Origin: Antitrichia curtipendula
Taxonomy: Eukaryota; Streptophyta; Bryopsida; Hypnales; Leucodontaceae
Direction: 5' to 3'
Assembly (NCBI GenBank): GCA_951230915.1
Contig: OX579635.1
Location: 35,216,001-35,280,000, forward strand
DNA length: 64,000 nucleotides
Shown: positions 37,226 to 48,847 of the stretch, piece by piece
Position numbering within the stretch: position 1 is the stretch's first letter
How the letters are laid out: every line of letters starts with the position of its first letter
Notes under the pieces: generated by a model
Told to the model about the DNA's origin: nothing
The model's input: only the letters and a program-made list of their open reading frames with translations
Database searches by the model: none
Made by a program: the position numbers and the translations under genes

Positions 37226-37793
37226 TCACGGGGAGTTCACTTGAGTGTCCATTAGAAACCACATGCGAACAAAACTTTGGACCCCCTATTTACTTTTTGA
37301 ATTTTAAATAAAACAAAAAACAAAAAATGTGAATATATTTTCTTACTTTGAAAGTTTATGTTTTGAATTATTGATATTTTTATTTGTTAATAATAATTAG
37401 TTACAAATTTTTGAAGTAAAAAGATACATTGTAGAACTGAAAAATAACTTTCACACCCCTATATTATATAAGAAAAAATTGTCTAAAAAATGAACAAAAA
37501 ATTCCTAAAAATAACTTTTTGTTGAAAGCTCATTTTGAGTTGAATATTGATTCAATGGTCATCTAAATGTATTCTCTATAACTATTTGAGTTGAAAAACA
37601 TGTCATTTTAGTTTATTTTCAACCTCTTCTACAAATCATTTCACATTTTATTTGGGTTGGAAATTTTGGCAATAGAAACCTATAGTCATTATTAAACAAT
37701 GCTCAAAATTTTAGGTTGAAATTATCATTTATTAGAAACCACTTGTCTGCACGTGGTTTGTTGTAGTAGCACAAGTGCACCCCCCGAGGTGAA
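37226..37793 (-). mobile_element. hAT-like MITE, copy B
   Basis: It is the same element as at 7776-8312 but inverted: it begins CACGGGGAGTTCACTTGAG and ends GTGCACCCCCCGAG. It is flanked by a perfect 8-bp duplication GTGAATTT (37218-37225 and 37794-37801), the target-site size of hAT elements. It is about 570 bp and non-coding. Confidence 0.8.
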
Positions 37794-37801
37794 TTTTCAA
37801 T

Positions 37802-40078
37802 GTTCAAAGGATGCACCACATATGCAATTGATTTCCTTTATATAGACATCCTTAAAGCAAAAATTGCTTCAATTTCTACTATTAGTTTTAAAGAACTCTT
37901 GAAATTCCATTGGTTGCACTTAAAATTAATTATAATTTTAGTTTTGTGTCCTTTGTAGGCCCAAATGTACATGAAAAGAAATTAAAATATGAATCCAAAA
38001 ATGTTACCATGACACTTTAGTTGTTTCAATGTGTTGTGCATCTAAAATAAATCCTATGGTTCTTCAAAAATTGCAAAATGAACCCTTTATATGTCAATTC
38101 ATGTGCCATCTCTAATTTGAAGGTCTTTAGTGAAAGAAACACATCAAGTTTTATATCTGAATAAAAAATAGAAATATGAGATATTAATTTAATGTACATT
38201 TAATTTATCTATGAAAAATATTAGTGTATTATATAGTATAAAAAGTTATATAAGTATTAGGTCAATGATGAGATATAATAGCATCATTTTTAAACCAATG
38301 AAAGGAGAATTTGGAGCAAATTAAAAAATTAACGATATAATTGATGTTTTTTGAAAATAACATGATAAAGAATATTTGTTTATATAAGATTTTGTAATAC
38401 CAAGAAAATCCAAACCTTCAAGGTATCAATTACATGTTACATTACCTTCATGGTATCATTACATGTTGTAATGTGCATGCTATTTTAATTTGTTCATCTT
38501 TCTAGCAAAGCACTTGCAATTTGATTAGCAACTCATTGAGTCTAATATATCTTATTCTAAATTCCTGTAATATGGTAATATAAAATATTGTGGATCCAAT
38601 TTATTTTAATCAAAGAATTATTTCTTTTATTGTCAATTTGTATTTTGTAAAGTAATATAATCATGTTTGTATTTTTTTATTGGAGAAATTTTTCAAAAAT
38701 ATTTGTTAATGATGTATTCGGCAAATCAAGAATTCCAATTTGTGCAAGTCAAGTTCAAGTTATTCATAAGGTGGCAATTACATGGCTATTGGCCTAACTT
38801 GATCAAGTAACTAGATATATTTTATACTTTTTTGTAATGGCAATGCAACATTTCTAATTATGATTTGAATTGTTGCATATTTTAGAATTTTCAACTATGT
38901 TTAATTATAAACAAATCTTATTGTATATAAATTTTGTTCACAAAATTGTATCTTTTAAATACGTGCCTAGTTGGAAATCTAATGTTATCATCAATTTTGT
39001 AGGACTTGCACAAACAACATCTACACATTAGATATCAGAAAGAAAATTGATTACAAAATTTCAATGACTTGAAAAGTAAAAATCACCATGGTTCTCCCAT
39101 TATTCTTTATCCATGAGTGCATTCGAGATCAACTTCAACGTATGGGAGCAAAAGGCATACTAGTAATTTCATAACTTATTATTAATGTCTTTACAATCAA
39201 TATTTAATATATTATTATAAATGATAAAATGATAATAAAAAACATTATGTTGGATCAGACCAAGTGTATATCTATAATTTATAAAAAATTAAATTATGAT
39301 CTATATTATGAATTTATAAAAAAAATAAAAAAATCCTTAGGTTATATGTTTTGAAATTATGCTCTTTATCCTATTCTAAAATGCAAATATAAAACCTTAA
39401 TTTAAATTTCAAAATCAATCTAGTAAAAGAAAACCTTAGCAATAGCTCGATATAATACATGAACAAATGATTTCGTTATAGTATTTATTTCATGTGCTTA
39501 TATTTGTGCTTTCTCCTAGTGCATTTGTATTCACTTGACAATGTTTCAATAGAAATATATTACCTTACCACAATCATTAAATTTTATCAAAATAAGTTTT
39601 TAAATTTTATATATCTATGCTTTGAAAATCTTTTTAAATTTTGGATATATTTATTTGAATATAATACAAGTCTATAGACATGAATGTCTTTATAACACAA
39701 CAACTAATTTAATTTCTAAATTTTTAATATATTGAACTTTTAATTAAGTTTTAAATTTTAGGATTTTAAATTGATTAAATTTTAATAATGTAGATTACTA
39801 ATATAAGATGTTTAAAAGATTTAAGATGTAGACTATTTTTTAAATTTTTTATTACATTATAAAAACTCATAATTCAGTGTTGATAATATTGACTTTGCCA
39901 AGCAGTTGTAATCTAAGCAGTTGATAATATAAATAACTTTTTTAATAATTAAAATCAAAAACACAGAAATTCATTCTAATTGCTATTGAATATTATTAAA
40001 AAATGATATATTAGTAAATTCATAAAAAATTATGACAATGTAATCATTAAACTAATGCTTAAAGTATTCTCATTTTAG
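37802..40078. other. AT-rich stretch upstream of the visible EF-hand exons
   Basis: The 5' exon or exons of the EF-hand gene should lie here or further left, but I could not identify one. The 61-aa plus frame at 39492-39677 is hydrophobic low-complexity sequence and has no EF-hand features. Confidence 0.4.
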
Positions 40079-43000
40079 GCCTTGAAAACATTTCATGCAA
40101 AATGTGATAACAATAGGCGGTTTGATATTACAACATGGAGAGAATTTTTGAGGTTTACAAGCATTCGCCTCAATCCAGAAGTAAGCGTTTATTTGGTTTA
40201 TAATATTCTTACTTTTATTTCTTCACTATATCAGATGTGAATAAAATATTAAATTTAATATTGCAATTTCTAATATAGATATGTATATAAACAAATTTAG
40301 GAATTAGCTGTGCTTATGAGAACGCATGCAACTTGTGGAAAAGAATTTCATTTTGGAACTTTTATGGAATGCGTGCGGGGAACTGTGAGTTGTTTTTTCT
40401 ATTTGCTTAAATAATTTGGTAATGGAATGTATTACAAAAGCTTATAACTTTGGTAATATTCATAAAGATATTTATTTGAGATTGAAATTGAATTTCATAT
40501 AGTGATTGAAATTAATGCATGTTTCAAAAATATTTTTGCAATATTTTTAGGATTAAATTTTTATCTTATTTTTCTTGCAAGTAATGTTTAATTTTTAATT
40601 TTTAATTATATTTCATACAAATAAATTAAAATCCTTTCGTTCAACTATTGAATCTAAAATTAAATTATATTTCTCTTTGATATCTCAATATATGAATATA
40701 ATTTTTTTTTAAATCACCACTATAATTAAAGGTCAAAATTTGAAACCTAAAAATGTTATGAAATTCATTATAAAACTTAAAAAGTCTAAACAATGCCAAG
40801 TTATTTCAATGACCTTTATTGTTACAAAAAAGTTTTTTGTCAACAAAAATTATTAAAATAAATTCTATAGTATTAAATTATAAATTTATTTTATAAATTT
40901 ATGGCCCATGAAGAACCTAATTTTGTAAATAGAATTCAAATCCACTGCAATTTCATATGTATATAATTTCCTAGCCACTTTCAAAACTAAAGTTCTAAAG
41001 ACCTATAGAATTTTGACTTTGAAATAGAAATAATTATTACATAAGATGGTTGATGTATAACCTTTAATAATAAAGGCAATCTTAAAGTTCAATAATAATT
41101 TTAATATTGAAAATATACTAAAAATTAAGAAATCATTATGCCATGTACTACAAATCTCATACATTATAATCATTGTACATTTTTAAATGTATTAAACAAC
41201 ATGGAACATATTGAAAGCTTTTGTCAGTGTTGCATAATGATTAAGGCGTTTATAATTAAATTATTCAAAAAAATATTTATATTATGGTGCAAAGATAAAT
41301 AGTTAGATTATGTACAATTTGTAACAATTTGTGATATGAAATGTGCAGCTTAATAAATTTCGTGAAAATTTGGTAGATGTGTGTTGGAAGAAATTGGACT
41401 ATGTAAGTATAAAGATGCAATCATCAAAATAGAAGTATATACATGTAAACTTCAATCAAATTATTTTCGAGTCATAGTTGTGATTATTATAAGTCAAAAA
41501 TTTATAAAATAGTTTATTAAGCTATATTTTATTATTATTATTATTATTATTATAACTTTCCATTCAATTTTAATAAAAAAATTATTACTAATTTTGTTCT
41601 TTTTTTTTAATATCACTTGATAGATGAAAGCTAATCGTATCATTTCCTCCTGTATTATTCTTATTTCTATAGAAAATATGAAAAAAAATGTTTAATGAAA
41701 AGATTTCTTTCTCTCTCTTTATATTTTAATTTAAGACAAATAATTAATTTCACATATAATACTCTTAAGTAAATAATGGACATGTTCCTTTACCAACATA
41801 ATATAAAATAATTATAGTTTGCAAGACATTCCTACAACGCCTAGAAGTATAACTAGAAATGAACAAATATAATAAAATATTTATTTATAACAACATCTTA
41901 AACAATCAAATTAATTAAATTCAATGTTAATTTCGTTTATTAACATTCAACAACAAAAAATTTAGGACAACGTAAGTTACGTCACATTGGATCGTATAAA
42001 AGAGGTGTACCACCTACAATGTCACCCCATGGTCATGACACAACAAAAAACACAAGAAGAAGCAATAAACGATTGGCTTAATGAATCATTTGCATTGATT
42101 CAAAAAGTGACACATTTTGATATTAAAGAATATTACCTACTCATTGGAGCAAGTATACCCGAAGATCGTGATTTTGAATTGTTGTTTATAAAAGCTTGGA
42201 AGGTATGTGAAGTAATCTTCCTTGCCCCTTGAAGGGGCCTAAAAACCCTTTGTGTCCGTATAGTACATTATGAATTCAGTGGTATTTGATCATAAAAACA
42301 ATGACCAAATATTGTTTAGTACAAAGTAAATTAATGATTGTGATAGTATATAAATAACAATGTATCACAAGTAATATATTAAACCACAATTGAAGAGTTA
42401 TAAGAATAAATCTGGGTCATATAGAGGGACCTAAAGGCCTTTCAAGGGTTAACTTCTCCGTTAACTTCTAGGTATGAAATTTTGAATGAATTGTACATCA
42501 TTTGGATTTAGGGTTTAATGTTTAAAAATAATTTTATGCATTTCATGTGGCAGATTCGTGTTGATGGTTATGATGTAGAAAGTGCATTAAATAATATTAA
42601 AACACAAGTTTATAAAAATAGAAATCGAACTAGAGAATTTTTTAGGGATTATGATCCACTACGACATCGGCTTATACTTGATGCCCAATTTGCAGCATCT
42701 ATTGACAATTCAAAATTGATTGTATCTCCTCAAGAAATGAGAGCTGTGTGTGATCAATATTGTATGAACAATGATCCACAATATCTTGTTTGTTGGACGG
42801 CATTTTGTGATGAAATTGATACTATATACACCTTAAAAGAGCTTGAAAAAACTCCACTTAGAGAGGTAAATAAAGTATCTTTAGTGGTATTATCATTATT
42901 ATTATATAAAATCATTTTACACAGTTTTTTGGCTACATGTTACAAAACATGGTTGTTTTATCAAAGATGTTTTAGTCCATGTCTATCTTATAGGACGTCT

Positions 43001-43610
43001 GTTGAACGGTGTTATGTTTAACATGTGTCTAATATGTTAAAAGTGATCGTAGAATATTCTCAAATATTTCAAATGTATTTTCAAATACTTTAGGTAGATT
43101 CTACAAATCTACCTATTAGACGGACGAGGGGGTCTACTAGACATCTTAATTGTGGTGTGAGATGTTGTGTTGCAATGTTTAATAGAACAACCCTACACAC
43201 ATATAGGAGCCAATATACTCATTACATCAACTTTGTATTGATGTGTTTAATAGGTATTGAAGGTGCCTAAATTACAAGGGCTTACTCCAGATAGATTTCT
43301 CACATGTCCGGTAGTTTTGGATGACAAAAGAGAGGAAGCTGCTATAAAACTCCTGAGTCGGATTAAAAAAAAATTGTATAATAGAAGAATCTATGTGCGT
43401 GGTTCATTTCAAGATTTTGCTCAAACCAAGATGTGTATAGGTGCAATAGGTCATGTAACATATACCCAATTTGCTCAGGCTTTGAATAGTGTACTTAAAT
43501 TAGAGTTGGAATCACATGAAATGGCTTTATTGTGCGCAAAGTATGATGACATTAAAAACAAAACTGTAAATTATCTTGCATTTACAACAGATATTGATCC
43601 TCCATCTTAG
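40079..43610 (+). CDS. Calcyphosine-like/EF-hand repeat protein, 3' six exons (5' partial)
   Basis: Exons: 40079-40180, 40301-40384, 41349-41402, 41966-42202, 42554-42865 and 43254-43610; all are phase 0 with good AG/GT borders and join into 381 aa ending in TAG. The first part follows the calcyphosine/p23 layout: FREFLRF-like WREFLRF, then CWKKLDYDNVSYVTLDRIKE, VYHLQCHPMV, and FELLFIKAWKI. The second part has further EF-hand pairs: REFFRDYDPLRHRLIL with FCDEIDTIYTLKELEKTPL, and a final pair with VTYTQFAQALNSVLKLEL. Most calcium loops are degenerate, lacking the Asp/Glu pattern, so structural rather than calcium-sensing use is likely. Relatives of this arrangement are known mainly from ciliated organisms; a role in motile sperm flagella is an inference. 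The start codon and first exon were not found. Intron 4 holds a MITE. Confidence 0.75.
41528..41555. repeat. (ATT)n microsatellite
   Basis: This is a run of about nine ATT units in intron 3 of the EF-hand gene. Confidence 0.9.
42224..42452 (+). mobile_element. MITE with AACCCTTGAAAGGCC-type ends, copy 2, in an EF-hand gene intron
   Basis: CCCCTTGAAGGGGCCT and GGCCTTTCAAGGGTTAA bound about 229 bp that match the element at 21970-22194 over their whole length. It starts about 20 bases after the donor at 42202. Confidence 0.8.
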
Positions 43611-46518
43611 AAATGTTTTTTTCATTACAAAATGAACATTATTTTAGGTGATTGTAAGAAATACTTGTCTTATTTTTTGTTACCTTGGCTATGGACAAGT
43701 GTTTTTTTCTCATAATTATTGCGTTGTATACTTGTATATTAGCTTAAACACAAAAATTCTACACAAAATTATGCGTAAAAAACATAGAAACATCCAATTT
43801 CAAGAAATGTATAGTGTTAATCAATATTTGAAATGCATAGCGTTTTTCAAACAAAGACATTTATTAAATACAAATTGATTGATTGATTGTATAGACTTTG
43901 AATGTTGTTTTTTATTTTTAAATGAAAAAAATAAATATTTTGAATAATATAAATTTGAAATTTGGAAATATATATGGTGATGTTCATTTATGCATTAAAA
44001 AAAATGACTAATCTTGAATATAAAACTTCTAAAGAAGTAATAAGAATAGATGTAATTTTTTGCTTATTTAATTCAATTTTGTACAGATTTTTCTTGTATT
44101 TTCTTTTTGCCATACTTGTAGGTTATTTAAAAAAAAATTAATTCAAAATTGGGAATTAATTCCTAAAATTTTGAAAGAGTTCAAAATTTTGGTCTAAAAT
44201 AAATATAATTTTTTGAGCCAAGAGTGTCTGCATTCATGACTTTGTTAGAGAGTAGAAATGCCATAAATGAAGAAGAATTGCACACAAGAGATATAAAAAT
44301 AAGGAAAAGCTTTTAATCAAAGAGATTTCAAAAAACGACGGAGATGTAGACGGAGTTGTAGAAGAAGAATGTTGTACATAGTGAGAAGTTGTGGAGCTTA
44401 AGAAGAGGAGAGTTGGAAATTTTGAAACAACTCATTCCGAAACTATGAAAATTTTCAATCTTGGTAATGAATGCTTGAAGTTCCTAAAATGATTATTTTA
44501 ACGCATGGGTGTTGTAGATATTCTATTTGGTAGTAAAATTTTTTATTTTGATGTGTATTTGTGTGTATTTTGCTTCTTTTGTTGAGTGATTTTGATGTTT
44601 GTGATCCAATTTGGTAGTTTTGTGTAGTAATTGTCAATTTGAAAGTTCATTTTTGGAATTCTAGTTTTGGAATTAGGATAGTTTGTAATACCATTTGGGC
44701 TGAAGTTGGTTGTCTAAAGATGGATGTCAATAAATCTCAAGTCCAATTTGGTTTTGTTATGTATAGTCAGGTGTTAGGATTATAAATCTAATTGGGCTGG
44801 TTATCTAGTTGGTTGTGACAATTAGGTGAGGGTTCCTATTTGACAGTTTGGGCTGTGTTTTGAGGTTACCAATACAAGTTGGTTAGGGGACTACCCAATT
44901 TTGGGTTTAAAAGAGGTGTTTCCTAATTTGGTAGGCACCCACTATTTGAGAGAGTCAAGTGCAAGTCCTAGTCTAAGTTGGCTGCATATTTTATGTTTCT
45001 ATTTGGTTTATGTGTGTCTAGAGTGGTTAAGTTTCAATTGTAGAAGTGTGCAGATGAATGTGGAATTATGGAGTTTGAAGATAAAACAATTTGGGTGATA
45101 AGAAGCATGAAGATGGAGGTTTTCTGATGTTAAGGAAATAATATTCTGGTATTGAGGATGTGCAGTATAATGTTGAGGAGAATTCTCGTGGAAAGATGAA
45201 AGATATGTTTAGTTGAAGAAGTCTGAGCCTAGTGAGAGAAATATTTTTGAGAACATAATAAATTTTTGTATCAAACATTAAATCTGTAAACGGTGATTTG
45301 TCACCAATTTGGATTAATGAAATGAAAGCGTATTAGCAATTGGTTGCATGTGTATGAATTAATCAAGTGGGAGTTGTTTGTTGTCTGTGGCTGGTGTTTG
45401 GCTATGGTTGTATGGCTGAAGTCCAAGTTGGTTTAACAATCATTTATGAAAATGTGAGTATGTTTGAATGGGATATATTTTGATGGAATGTAACTTGTGT
45501 TGATTTAATTTTGCACTCAATATGAAAGTTCTGTATGTCATTGCAGTGAATTGCAACTTTTTCCAAATTGGGTATGTATGGGGTCTTTCATTTATAACAA
45601 TCCAATTTGGAGTTTGTATAAAGTCTAAATGTTGTTTTATGGAATTTTCAATTGAGTTTGTGTATGAATGCATACTTGTTGTTAAGTTAGAGTGAGCTGT
45701 GTGAGAAGTTGTAAGGGTCATAATTAAAGTTATTTTGAGAACATAATTAAGAATGGGAAATTGAAAGTAAAAGTTGTAATTCTAAGTTGGTCTGTAAGTT
45801 TCTATGAGGAGCCTATCAATTGGGATATTATTGTGACATGTTGAGTGATGCTATATATGAGGGAACAATTTTGGATTCTATTATAGTGATTGAGAGGAAA
45901 ATAGTACAAGTATCAATTGGGTGGAGTTATGCTGGATATCCAAGTGGGAGATAAGATTGTATTGCCCAGCAACCAGTGCAATTTGAAATTTAAAGAGCCT
46001 TGGCTGAGCTTGATTAGTGAGCGATCCCAGTTGGAAATAAAAATTTGGCTGAAGGCTAAACTAGTGCTTTCTGATTTGGAGTAAAGAGCAAAGAAACCTC
46101 ATTGGCTGTGAAGTGAAGATCAACGAATAATTTGGGAGATTCTCTTTTATTTGTGGCTATTAAGAGGGGAGTGAAATAAATTTAATAATTAGGTTGTGTA
46201 AGTTGTGAGAAATTAACTTGATGCTAGTTGGAAGTATACATTTCTTGGGTGTTTTATTCCCTAATTAGTTGTCTTTTGTCATTGTAGAAGTAAGCCTATT
46301 TAAGACCTCCCTAGGAATGAACTTTACTATTGATTTAGAAATTTCCAAATAGGATCAAAATCTATCTACAGGTATTGAACCTAACATTCTAAGAAAGTCA
46401 TTAATGTTAAATAATCTATGATTTATTGTAAAAAGATTCAACTAGGTAATTTAGATTATTTAAAAAAATAGTTTGATATGCTAAAAATTCATAATTGTAA
46501 AAAACTAAACAACAAGAT
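43611..46518. other. Gene-free stretch, possible old retroelement remains
   Basis: After the EF-hand stop, about 500 bases of AT-rich DNA probably include its 3' UTR. From about 44220 to 46330 the plus strand becomes G/T-rich (repeated TTGG, AATTTGG) and differs from the surroundings, as in a decayed retroelement LTR or leader. I found no gag, pol or primer-binding site. The open frames here (such as 45440-45721 minus) reflect that base bias. Confidence 0.35.
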
Positions 46519-48847
46519 ATTAATCCCAAAGGACCAAATTCCATTTTTTGACAATACAACAAATTTGGGCAATTCACTACAAATGGATTTTCTATATTTC
46601 TTAAAAAGTTTCACACGACATGTGCCCACGGAATAGCTTTAAGGCCCAACAATTTTCATAAATTTTGACTACTTGATTAAAAAGTTATTGTATGATATAT
46701 AATTTTCTTTGAAATGCAGGCATCTTGGGCAATTCTATATTTTTTTCTCTTAAATCATTTTTGTAAGAATAATAATAATTTTTAATTGGTTCTCTTAGAT
46801 TTATAGATATGTAGAAAGCTTTTAATCATTATATTTTGATTAATGAGATGAAAGTTATGAAGAGTTTAGTTTGCAGTAGTTTGAGGATTTTAAAATAGAG
46901 ATAGGTAGTTATGGATTCTCTATCCTAAAATAAAATTTGAAGCCCTTTATTTAATTCAATTTTCAATATTTAAAAAATAAAATAAAAACATTAGATGTAG
47001 ACTATCTAGTATCTATAACAACATTACAACCATTGGAGATTGGCAATTTTCAATTCCATAACTAAGTTCTCAACAATTTAGTATTTTGAATCATTCTCTT
47101 CTTCTTTCTAATTACTATTTTTTTTTCTACATGTTATACAGTTCCAAATGATCTAAAACTTTTCAAGCATTATTTTAGCCAACTTGCCTTGAAAAATTAA
47201 TCAAAAAAAGCACCACCAATATAAACATTTTTTCATACAAATGTGACCTTATGAAGTGCAGCTATCCGATTTTTAAGCAAAGCCAAGAAAAAGATTTTTG
47301 TCACTTCAAATGTTGATATTTGACAATCTACATAGTAGAAATTTTTGAAATTTTTTCTACATCTTTTTTAACCAGCTTACTACAAGATCCCATAATTACA
47401 TGTATCCAAAAATGTTATTTTTCTAAAATTTGATACTTCATTGCAAAGTTTAAAACCTATGGTTTGTCAACAATTATTTTGTGGTTATCGTTGTTTCATG
47501 GGGTTGCATGTTAACAGACAAATTATCACATCATTACAATGCATTACTTTACAATTTATTGCATTGTTATGATGCATTACTTTCAATTGCAAGTAATGCA
47601 TGGTAATGATGCAATAAATTGTAAAGTAATGCATTGTAATGATGCGATAACTTGTAAAGTAATGCATTGTAATGATGCAATGAATTGTCTATTAATGTGC
47701 AAACCTATGAAATAACAATAACCACATGATAATTGTTGACAAACCGCAAGTTCTAAATTTTGTGATGTTGTACTAGGAATGACAATTTTGGAGCATTTTG
47801 CGTGATAGTAAAAAAACTTTAGAGATTAATTTGATTGTAATAAAAATAATATAGAAGTGATACAAAGAAATACAAAAATAATCCAAGTACCACCCACCTT
47901 CTTAACTCTTAAAGGTCAGAGACTATGTTTTCACCAAAACTGCTCCAAAACTGCTATTTCCAATACAAGTACCAAATTTTAGAAAAAATATACTTCTGGA
48001 AAAATGTAACCATAGGATCTTGTATTAAACTATTTTGAGAAGATGTGAAAAAAAATTCAAAAATTTCCACCATGTGGATTGCAAGATAAGAGCATTTGAA
48101 TTGACAAACATCCTTTTTTTGTCCCTTCAAAAATCTGGGCAGCTGCACTTCATAAGGTCACATTTGTATAAAAAATTGTCCACAATGGTGGTTTCTCTTT
48201 GGATTCATTCTTCAAGGCAAGTTGGTTACATGCTTAAAAATTTTTAGATCATTTGGAATTGTTAAACATGTAGGAAAAAAACAGTAAGTAGAAAGAAGTG
48301 GAGATTGTTTAAAACACTAAATTGTTAAGAATTTAAATATGGAATTGAAAAATGCCAATCCCAAAGGTTTTAATGTTTTAATAAACAATCTACATCCAAT
48401 GTTTTTATTTTTTTTCAAAAATATTGAAAATTGAATTAAATAAAAGACTTCCAAATTTATCTTAGAGGAGAGATTCCATAACTACCCTCAAACTAAAACT
48501 CCTCATAACTTCCATCTCATTAATCAAAATAGAGTGATTTAAAGCTTCCCACGTATACATAAATCTAAATAACCAATTTCAAATTTTTTCTTAATAAAAA
48601 AAGTGGTTTCTAACTGAGAATTTTTTTCATCTACCCGAGCTGCCTGTCGACCAATGAAAATGACATATCATGCAATAACTTTTTAACCACATAGTCAAAA
48701 GTTATAAAAATTGTTGGGTCTTGAAGCTACTCTTTGGGCAAATCTTGTGTGAAAATTTCAAAAATTAAAAACAAAAATTCTGGTTGTAGCAAGCTGTCCA
48801 AAATCACTATGTTGTCAAAAAATGGTGTTTGGTCCTTTAGAGGTTAA
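46519..48847. mobile_element. 2.3-kb palindromic foldback-type element
   Basis: The two arms of roughly 900-1000 bases are inverted copies with substitutions. The ends are TTAATCCCAAAGGACCAAA and, read inward from the right, TTAACCTCTAAAGGACCAAA. Arm pairs include AAAAAGTTATTGTATGATAT with its complement at about 48650, and CAACAATTTAGTATTTTGAA with its complement at about 48312. The centre (47485-47700) is itself palindromic, with AAGTAATGCATTGTAATGATGC units at about 40-base spacing and flanks TTGTCAACAATTAT and ATAATTGTTGACAA. It has no coding capacity. Confidence 0.75.

Noticed and set aside
44220..46330. G/T-rich stretch that could be a retrotransposon LTR
   Set aside because: No paired LTR, primer-binding site, polypurine tract or pol motif was found, so it is not annotated as an element.
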